A DNA stretch of 64,000 nucleotides from Nannocystis bainbridge (GTDB taxonomy: Bacteria > Myxococcota_A > Polyangia > Nannocystales > Nannocystaceae). The translations under genes and the position numbers were made by a program. Location: contig NZ_JAQNDL010000001.1 of the NCBI RefSeq assembly GCF_028368995.1, positions 4,392,001-4,456,000 of the forward strand, written 5' to 3'. A model generated the notes under the pieces. That model did not search any database and was not told where the DNA came from. It worked only from the letters and a program-made list of their open reading frames with translations. Below are positions 57,729 through 64,000 of this stretch, in pieces. Every line of letters begins with the position of its first letter. The stretch's first letter is position 1.

Positions 57729-60342
57729 CCGTCTCGGCGGCGGCGCGGCGCTTGTTGTCGCGGTCGAGCCGGCGCCAGCGCAGGCCGGCGGCGCCGACCA
57801 CGACCACGCTGACGAGCACGAGCCACGGGACCTGCGGCGACTTGGGCTTCTTCTTGTTCCACGCGTTCTGGTGGTTCTTCACCCACGGGCGGAACTCGCC
57901 GGGCGCGAGCAGGGGCAGGCCGTGGCGGGCGCGGATGGTGTTGGGCAGCTGCGCGTTGATGTCGCCGCACTCGCCGGTGTAGACGAGCTTGCGGAAGCGG
58001 TTGGCCGCGAGCCGCTCCTCGGGCTTGTAGGGGCCGTTCTTGGCGACCTCCTCCGGCGTCGGGATCGCGTAGGAGAGCTTGTAGAGCTCGACCTTCTTGG
58101 GCGCCTGGCCGCCGTGCTTGAGCGCCCAGTCGCGGCAGACCCACCGCGCGTGCCACTTCTGGTACCAGTCGCCCTTGCCGCCCTCGCCGCCGATGATCCG
58201 GCGGTTGATCTTGCGCTGGCGGGTGTAGCCGAGCCACGGGATCGGCTTGTTGTCGGGGTGGTAGACGTCGGTGTTGAGGTCGTAGGCGCCGCCGTCCTGG
58301 TCGGTGACGATGACCTGCATGAAGACGTTGCTGCGCGGCGGGTTGGGCGCGAACATCTTCCAGCCCTGCGCGGTCTGGCTGGTCCGGACCCACCACTTGA
58401 ACGGCTCCTGCGCGCGCACCCGCCAGCCGTCCTTGCCCTCGCCGCCGAGGCTGTCTTTCTCGGGCAGCAGCCAGATCGCCACGCCGGTGCAGTGATAGAC
58501 GACGAACGCGCCGGCGAGGAAGCGGCCCATCGAGCCGTAGGCCCACGGCCGCCGCGGGCGCCCGGTGAACGGGTCGATGACGGACAGCTGCGCCGCGCCG
58601 CGCCGCTGCGCGACGCCGAAGCCGATCACCGCCAGGCCGGCGAAGATCACCGCGCCGGTGGCCGCCCACGGGACCCCGAGGTCGGTCTCGGCGACGACGT
58701 AGACCCCGCCGACCGCGACCACCAGGGCGCCAGCCAGCGCCCACGCCGGCAGCGCGGCGGCGTCGCGGTGGAGGTGCGGCAGGGTCGGGTCCTCGGCCGG
58801 CAGCGGGGCGTCGCCGCGCGTGATGTCCTTCGGGACAGGTAGTCCGAGCCGCCCGAGCCGCTCGCCGATCGCCCGCAGCAGGAAGGCGACCTCGCTGCCG
58901 TTGAGGAACGCGACGTAGGTGGCCATCGTCGCCGGCGTGAACCAGCCGATGTTCATCATCACGATCAGGTGCGCGTGGAAGATGAGGCCGAGGCCGAGCC
59001 ACAGGCGGCGGCCGAGGAACCAGGTGCAGAACCAGTCGAGGTCGAGGGTGAGGCGATGGCCGCGGACCGCGATCGTGGGCGGGCGACGGCCGAGCCAGAA
59101 GAACAGCCCGCCGATCGCGGCCATGCCGGCCAGCCAGGCCACCGGGAACCACCGCTGCCAGGTCGCCAGGCTGGCCATGCCGCCGCGCGCCACCGCCGGG
59201 ATGTGGAACGGCAGGGTGATGTAGACGACGACCAGGCCGACGAGGCCGAGGCCGAGCCAGCAGGCGCGCACGGCCCAGCGCTGCCACTCGGGCAGCGGCG
59301 GCAGCTGCTCGCGGCGGACGAACCGGGTCACCAGGCCGAGCACGACCAGGGGGAACAGCGCCTCCCAGTAGTGGACGACGATCGTGTTGATGCGGAACAG
59401 GTTGGTGCCGAACACGGCCGACAGCTGCTGCGGCTCGAAGCGGTAGAAGTGGTCGAGGTTGAGCGCGTAGTAGAACGCGTCGCCCTTGGCCCACACGTCG
59501 CCGTTCTTGACGGTGCCGGTCGAGCAGTAGAGCGCGGCGAGCTGCAAGATCATGATCATCCGCGGCCAGGCGGGGATCAGCCGGTACACGGCCTCGAGGC
59601 CCTGCGGGTGCTGGGGGGTCGGAGCGAGGCCGGCGCCGGCGCCCGGGCCGTCGCGCTCGCTGAGCCGGCCCTGCTTGCGCAGTCGACGGCAACGCAGCCA
59701 GTTGTCGACGCTGTAGGCGGCGCCGCAGCGCGACAGGCACAGGTAGAGGAGGAAGCAGCGGTAGACGTTCTCGGTGCCCTCCCAGAACACCTGGTTGCGC
59801 AGGATGATGGCGTGGAACAGCAGCAGCGTGAGCCACTTGGTGACGTTCGTCTTGAAGCCGACGATCATGCACACGCAAGCGACCTCGAACGCGCCGAGCA
59901 CCAGCCAGAAGGCGGTCGGCGAGTCCCAGAAGAACAGCGGCGAGTACTTGGGCCCCTTGAGCCACTCGACCACGCCGCCCCAGTCGAAGAAGCCGTAGGG
60001 CTCGGGGTCGATGCCGTCGCCGAAGCCGACGAACTGCTCCTTGGCGAACACCTCGCGCGCGACGTCGGTGAGGAACAGGCCCTCGTCGGTGAAGAGGTAG
60101 ACGAAGAGGTCGGACAGGCCGTTGATGTTGGCCAGGGTGACGAGGCCGAAGACGATGCGGAAGAGGCCCATCGTCCGCGGGTCCTCGGCGCGCAGGAACA
60201 GCCGTCGGAACGCCTCGCGGTGGAAGATGCAGGCGCTCACGAAGAAGACGAAGCCGAGCAGCATCCACCAACCGACGGTCGGCGAGAGCGCGAGCGCTTC
60301 GGCGTTGGGGATCCGTTCGTCCGCGAGTAAGCCCAGCAGCAT
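57724..60342 (-). CDS. HTTM-domain (gamma-carboxylase-like) membrane protein, first copy
   Basis: The 872-aa protein has about ten hydrophobic helices. An N-terminal HTTM region (residues 1-400) contains PTVGWWMLLGFVFFVSACIF, TGTVKNGDVWAKGDAFYYAL and WEALFPLVVLGLVTRFV. A soluble middle region and a C-terminal domain with CTGVAIWLLPEKDS and GGEGGKGDWYQKWHARWVC follow. The last helix is VPWLVLVSVVVVGAAGL. HTTM proteins share the fold of vitamin K-dependent gamma-glutamyl carboxylase but usually lack proof of that chemistry. A paralogue lies 63 nt upstream. A short 14-nt repeat lies at 58822-58836. Confidence 0.88.
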   Translation of the reverse strand: MLLGLLADERIPNAEALALSPTVGWWMLLGFVFFVSACIFHREAFRRLFLRAEDPRTMGLFRIVFGLVTLANINGLSDLFVYLFTDEGLFLTDVAREVFAKEQFVGFGDGIDPEPYGFFDWGGVVEWLKGPKYSPLFFWDSPTAFWLVLGAFEVACVCMIVGFKTNVTKWLTLLLFHAIILRNQVFWEGTENVYRCFLLYLCLSRCGAAYSVDNWLRCRRLRKQGRLSERDGPGAGAGLAPTPQHPQGLEAVYRLIPAWPRMIMILQLAALYCSTGTVKNGDVWAKGDAFYYALNLDHFYRFEPQQLSAVFGTNLFRINTIVVHYWEALFPLVVLGLVTRFVRREQLPPLPEWQRWAVRACWLGLGLVGLVVVYITLPFHIPAVARGGMASLATWQRWFPVAWLAGMAAIGGLFFWLGRRPPTIAVRGHRLTLDLDWFCTWFLGRRLWLGLGLIFHAHLIVMMNIGWFTPATMATYVAFLNGSEVAFLLRAIGERLGRLGLPVPKDITRGDAPLPAEDPTLPHLHRDAAALPAWALAGALVVAVGGVYVVAETDLGVPWAATGAVIFAGLAVIGFGVAQRRGAAQLSVIDPFTGRPRRPWAYGSMGRFLAGAFVVYHCTGVAIWLLPEKDSLGGEGKDGWRVRAQEPFKWWVRTSQTAQGWKMFAPNPPRSNVFMQVIVTDQDGGAYDLNTDVYHPDNKPIPWLGYTRQRKINRRIIGGEGGKGDWYQKWHARWVCRDWALKHGGQAPKKVELYKLSYAIPTPEEVAKNGPYKPEERLAANRFRKLVYTGECGDINAQLPNTIRARHGLPLLAPGEFRPWVKNHQNAWNKKKPKSPQVPWLVLVSVVVVGAAGLRWRRLDRDNKRRAAAETA
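58820..58840. repeat. 14-nt repeat pair inside the HTTM gene
   Basis: GATG core 58822 and CAGG core 58836, with TGTCC-TTCG-GGACA inverted and capped by TTCG. It is located in codons for VPKDITRG, a surface loop. Confidence 0.6.
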
Positions 60343-60357
60343 GTGCGGGGATTAAAA

Positions 60358-60384
60358 CAAAAGGCCCGGCGTGATGCCGGGCCC
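60358..60384 (-). terminator. intrinsic terminator between the HTTM paralogues
   Basis: GGCCCGGC (60363-60370) and GCCGGGCC (60376-60383) form an eight-pair stem with a five-base loop. On the minus strand it is followed by TTTTGTTTT. It ends the upstream HTTM transcript just before the downstream HTTM start (60342), so the two genes are transcribed separately. Confidence 0.85.
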
Positions 60385-60405
60385 TTCGCTGTGAGAAGCC
60401 GTGCC

Positions 60406-63375
60406 TCAGTCGACCGGCTTCGTCAGCGGCTTGACCTCGGCCGGCGGCGTCGGCTCGGGCGCGGCGGCTTCGCCCTCACCCCGGGCCAGCGACGGCGGCT
60501 TGACCGTCGAGGTGGCGCGCTTGCCGGCCGTCCCGGTGGTGTTCGGCTTGCTGGCGTCGGTGGTCTTCGGCGGGTCGTAGCGCTTGTCCCACGCCTTCTT
60601 CTTGTTGTGGATCCACGGCTTGAACACGCCCTCCTCGAGCAGCGGCAGGCCGTGGCGCTCGCGGATGAAGTTGGGCAGCTGCCCGTGGTCCGAGGAGGCG
60701 CACTTGGTGGTGTGCTGCCGCTCCTCGCGGCCGGTGTCGTGGAGCAGCTTCTCGGGCACGTACCAGCCCTGCTTGGCCACGATCTCCGGCGCCGGCATGC
60801 GGTACGAGACCTTGTAGAGCTCGACCTTCTGCGGCATCACCCCGCGGTGGCTCATCGCCCACTGGCGGCAGAGGTAGCGCGAGTACCACTGCTGGTACCA
60901 GTCGCCCTTGCCCGACTCGCCGCCGATGATGCGGCGGTTCATCTTGCGCATGCGGTCGTTCCAGACCCACGGGATCGGCTTGCGCTCGAGCGCGTAAGTG
61001 TCGGTCCGCAGGTCCCAGCGCTCGCCGGCCTCGTCGGTCACGACGGTCCGCATCAGCACGTTGTGCCGCGGCGGGTTGGGCGCGAACATGCCCCACTGCT
61101 GGTCGGTCTGCGTCGCCAGCACCCAGGTCGAGAACGGCTCACGCGCCTTGATCCGGAACGTCGAGATGCAGTCCTTCTCGGGCAGCTCCCAGATGGCGAT
61201 GGCGACGATGTGATAGAGGACCAGCGCGCCGACGAACAGGCGCCCGCCCGGCCCGTAGGCCCACGGCGCGACCGTGTGCTCGGTCTGCGGGCAGATCGCC
61301 GGCATGTCGGGCTCGCGCTTCGGCCGGTCCGGCGGTGAGAAGGTCAGGCCGAGCTTGGCCAGGTGGCGGTGGATCGCCGGCACCTGGTTGAGGCACACGA
61401 CGAGCAAGATCGAGCCGGTCGCCGCCAGCTTGAAGAGGAGCAGCTGGTCCTTGTCCTGCGTGGTCTCGCCGGTCCGGCTCATCAGCCACACGTAGGCGAA
61501 GATCCCGGCCGCGAGGCCGAGCAGCTTGACGACCAGGTGCCGGGCCCCGCGATGGCCCTGCACGTAGGTGTAGAGGGTCATGAAGGCCATCATGACGATC
61601 AGGGTCCACGCGAAGTGGATCCCCAGGTTGACCCCCGGCGCCGTCTCCTCGCGCCCGAGCACGCTGACCTTGAACCAGGGCACCAGCGGGCTCGCGTGCA
61701 AGATCACCCCGATGATGGCGACCCCGAGCATGCCGTAGAGCAACGCCGGCGGCAGTCGACGACCGTCGCGGCGGTGATGCGGCAGCGTGCGGTCCTCGGC
61801 CGGCAGCGGCGGCTCGCCGCGGCGCACGTCGGCCGGGAGCGGCAGCCACGGGAACAGCTTGGCCAGCCCGCGCCCGAAGAACCGCAAGATCCGCCCTGGC
61901 TCGTCCCCCTGGAGGAAGAACAGGTAGGTCGACATCATGATCGGCGGGAACATGCCGATGTTCATGAGGAGCTGGAGGTTGCCGTGGAAGATGAGGCCGA
62001 GCGTGAGCCACACGCGGCGACCGAGGAACCACCGGCAGAACCAGTCGAGGTCGAGGAGGTAGCGCTTGCCGCGGATCTTCACGGTCGGCGGGCGCCGGTT
62101 GAGGAACCAGAACAGGGCGCCGATGGCCGCCATCAGCGCGACCCAGCCCACCGCGGTGAAAATCTGCACGCGCTGGGTGGTCCACCAGTTCTTCGGCAGC
62201 TCGACGTGGTGCACCGGCAGGGTGATGAGCACGACCGCCAGGGCGCCGAGGCCGAACGCCACCCAGCAGGCGCGCACGGCCCACAGCCGCCAGCCTTCGA
62301 GCCGCGGCACCTGCTCGCGGATGCCCCAGCGGATGATGGTGCCGAGCACCATCATGGGGAACATCGCCTCCCACCAGTGGGTGATCCACGTGGCCAGGCG
62401 GAACATGTTGAGGCCCAGGATCGACGACACTTCTTGCGGGTAGAACCGGTAGAAGTGGTCCATGTTGAGGGCGTAGTAGAGCGCGTCGCCCTTGGCCCAC
62501 ACGTGGCCGTTTTTGACCACGCCGGTGAAGCAGTACAGCACCCCGAGGTTGAGCATCATCAGGTTGCGCGGCCAGGCCGGGATCAGCCGGTAGACCGCCT
62601 GCAAGCCCTGCGGGTGCTCGGGACCGGGGGCCACGCCGGCGCCGCCGCCAGGCCCGTGGCGCTCGGACAGCAGGCCCTGCTTGCGCAGCTTCCGGGTCCG
62701 CAGCCAGTTGTCGATGCTGTACGCGTGGCCGCTCTTGGCCAGCAGCAGGTAGAAGAAGAACACCCGATAGACCAGCTCCGTGCCCTCCCAGAACAGGTGG
62801 TTCCGGAGGAAGAAGCTGTTCATCAGCAGGAAGCTCAAGACGCCCATCACCCGCGTCTTCCACCCGAACATGAACAGGACGGTGACGGTGTAGAAGCCGA
62901 TGAGCTGCACCCACATCGCCGTGGGCGTGTCCCAGAAGTACAGCAGCGAGTACTTGTGGCCCTTGAAGAATTCGAGCGCGCCCGGGACGTCGAAGAAGCC
63001 GTAGGGGTCGTCGCCGATGCCGTCGCCGAAGCCCTTGAACTGGGCCGGCGCTACCAGCTGGCGGGCCGCATCACTGAGGAAGATGCCTTCGTCCGAGAAG
63101 AGGAAGGTGAAGTACTCCCACAGGTCGTTGATGTTGCAGATGCAGAGGAAGGCGAAGACGATGCGGAACGCCGCTACCGGCCGCGGATCCTCGTTCGTCA
63201 GCCACCAGCGCCGCCAGCGCTCGCTTTGGAGCAGGAAGATCAGGCACAGGAGAACGGCGCAAGCCAACATGACCCACCCGACCGTCGGCGCCATGGCGAT
63301 CGCCACGTCGTTCGGGATCCGGTCGGGGTCTGCGAGCGCGAACGCAAATGCTGCGGCCGAGGAGAACCCAAGCAT
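60406..63375 (-). CDS. HTTM-domain (gamma-carboxylase-like) membrane protein, second copy
   Basis: The 989-aa paralogue begins LADPDRIPNDVAIAMAPTVG and shares, in the same order, FTGVVKNGHVWAKGDALYYA, WEAMFPMMVLGTIIRW, HTVAPWAYGPGGRLFVGALV and GGESGKGDWYQQWYSRYLC with the next gene. It carries extra sequence before the middle part and a ~100-residue Ser/Thr/Pro-rich C-terminus. It is multi-pass (about ten helices). Similarity without identity at DNA level indicates an old duplication with separate roles. Confidence 0.88.
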   Translation of the reverse strand: MLGFSSAAAFAFALADPDRIPNDVAIAMAPTVGWVMLACAVLLCLIFLLQSERWRRWWLTNEDPRPVAAFRIVFAFLCICNINDLWEYFTFLFSDEGIFLSDAARQLVAPAQFKGFGDGIGDDPYGFFDVPGALEFFKGHKYSLLYFWDTPTAMWVQLIGFYTVTVLFMFGWKTRVMGVLSFLLMNSFFLRNHLFWEGTELVYRVFFFYLLLAKSGHAYSIDNWLRTRKLRKQGLLSERHGPGGGAGVAPGPEHPQGLQAVYRLIPAWPRNLMMLNLGVLYCFTGVVKNGHVWAKGDALYYALNMDHFYRFYPQEVSSILGLNMFRLATWITHWWEAMFPMMVLGTIIRWGIREQVPRLEGWRLWAVRACWVAFGLGALAVVLITLPVHHVELPKNWWTTQRVQIFTAVGWVALMAAIGALFWFLNRRPPTVKIRGKRYLLDLDWFCRWFLGRRVWLTLGLIFHGNLQLLMNIGMFPPIMMSTYLFFLQGDEPGRILRFFGRGLAKLFPWLPLPADVRRGEPPLPAEDRTLPHHRRDGRRLPPALLYGMLGVAIIGVILHASPLVPWFKVSVLGREETAPGVNLGIHFAWTLIVMMAFMTLYTYVQGHRGARHLVVKLLGLAAGIFAYVWLMSRTGETTQDKDQLLLFKLAATGSILLVVCLNQVPAIHRHLAKLGLTFSPPDRPKREPDMPAICPQTEHTVAPWAYGPGGRLFVGALVLYHIVAIAIWELPEKDCISTFRIKAREPFSTWVLATQTDQQWGMFAPNPPRHNVLMRTVVTDEAGERWDLRTDTYALERKPIPWVWNDRMRKMNRRIIGGESGKGDWYQQWYSRYLCRQWAMSHRGVMPQKVELYKVSYRMPAPEIVAKQGWYVPEKLLHDTGREERQHTTKCASSDHGQLPNFIRERHGLPLLEEGVFKPWIHNKKKAWDKRYDPPKTTDASKPNTTGTAGKRATSTVKPPSLARGEGEAAAPEPTPPAEVKPLTKPVD

Positions 63376-63506
63376 AGGCAGGGAGTGTCCGGGACGGCAC
63401 TAGGCGGGCGCAAGCGCAAAAAAGGCCAGTCCTTCCGCGGGTGTTGGCCGTCGCACGCGCCGCCGAGGCTTGACTCGACCGGCATCCCCGGCCATCGTCC
63501 CCGGCC

Positions 63507-64000
63507 ATGTTCGTCCCGCGCGAACGCGTCCGCCTGCAAGGTTTCAACAACCTGACGAAGGTGGTCAGCTTCAACCTCTACGACTTCTTCGTCGCCCGCA
63601 CCGAGGACGAACGGCACGCCTACGTCCGCTATATCGACGAGAAATTCAGCGCCGAGCGCATCACCGACATGTTGCGCGAGATCGCGCACATCATCGACGC
63701 CGAGGTCCTGTCGGTCTCCGCCCAGGACTACGAGCCGCAAGGCGCGAGCTCGCTGGTGCTGATGAGCGATCTCGGCCAAAAGCAGGTGGCCGACGAAGTG
63801 ATGGGCCACACGAGCATCGGCGCGCACCTCACGAAGAGTCACCTCTGCGCCCATACCTACCCGGACTGGTACGACCCGAAGGGGATCTGCAGCTTCCGGG
63901 TCGACATCGACATCGCCACGTGCGGGACGATCGTCCCGCTGCGAGCCCTGAACTTCATGTTCGAGAGCTTCGAGAACGACGTGGTGATCATCGACTACGT
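63507..64000 (+). CDS. speD: S-adenosylmethionine decarboxylase, N-terminal part
   Basis: This gene runs off the window. The visible ~164 residues begin MFVPRERVRLQGFNNLTKVV and contain IDAEVLSVSAQDYEPQGASS, GAHLTKSHLCAHTYPDWYDP, RVDIDIATCGTIVPLRALNF and FENDVVIIDYV. These are the signature blocks of the larger E. coli-type SpeD (about 264 aa). The KSH segment contains the Ser that becomes the pyruvoyl cofactor after self-cleavage (LTKSH-L). It decarboxylates SAM to supply aminopropyl groups for spermidine. The start is inferred from conserved spacing; it has its own upstream region. Confidence 0.92.
   Translation, partial: MFVPRERVRLQGFNNLTKVVSFNLYDFFVARTEDERHAYVRYIDEKFSAERITDMLREIAHIIDAEVLSVSAQDYEPQGASSLVLMSDLGQKQVADEVMGHTSIGAHLTKSHLCAHTYPDWYDPKGICSFRVDIDIATCGTIVPLRALNFMFESFENDVVIIDY

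Overview
This is a very GC-rich (roughly 70 % by eye), gene-dense bacterial chromosome segment. Its gene content fits a predatory or soil myxobacterium (Myxococcota, probably the Nannocystis/Polyangiales side). The signs are many lipoproteins with Pro/Thr-rich linkers, a Ser/Thr kinase fused to TPRs, a zinc-finger anti-sigma factor fused to TPRs and a CHAT protease domain, TonB/ExbB/ExbD/ExbD with large TonB-dependent receptors, a retroviral-type aspartyl protease, and two giant HTTM (gamma-carboxylase-like) membrane proteins. The taxonomic placement is an inference; no rRNA is present.

Layout. 1-3.4 kb: the C-terminus of glyoxalase II, then a minus-strand stable-RNA cluster (two tRNA-Ser and the SRP RNA), a DUF255/thioredoxin protein, and a third tRNA-Ser. 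3.4-12.7 kb: a TPR membrane protein, an HD phosphohydrolase, a DTW tRNA-modifying enzyme, a lipoprotein, and two peptide-type ABC ATPases without permeases. 12.7-20.5 kb: a TonB energy-transduction and uptake locus (tonB, exbB, exbD, exbD, receptor, two lipoproteins) with a terminator between receptor and lipoprotein. 20.5-27.9 kb: an OmpR-type regulator, an esterase, a secreted protein, an ECF sigma factor with its anti-sigma/CHAT protein, and a UbiA prenyltransferase. 28-39.9 kb: a kinase-TPR protein, hemF, a second TonB receptor adjoining a PstS-like protein and a NarL-type two-component pair, and a Thr-rich lipoprotein. 40-46 kb: housekeeping genes (tRNA-Val, folK, cyaY, hemJ, queE, asnS). 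46-47.3 kb: a gene-poor stretch with an IS1634-like fragment and three ~94-bp tandem repeats. 47-57.7 kb: lipoproteins, hutF, an aspartyl-protease lipoprotein, a YkgJ-type cysteine cluster protein, and an SGNH-like protein. 57.7-63.4 kb: two HTTM paralogues. The window ends inside speD.

The most unusual signal is not a gene. About twenty sites carry arrays of a 14-nt unit whose 10-nt core is the palindrome GGRCATGYCC, followed by a 4-nt linker (often CGAA, TGAA or TTCA). Units follow one another at exactly 14 nt for up to ten copies. The long arrays sit mostly between genes, often touching or overlapping stop codons and between convergent genes. Shorter two- to four-unit versions lie inside coding sequences and are translated in different frames, so the constraint appears to act on DNA or RNA rather than protein. 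Because each core is self-complementary, neighbouring units can fold into 10-bp stems with 4-nt loops. I know of no named element that matches.
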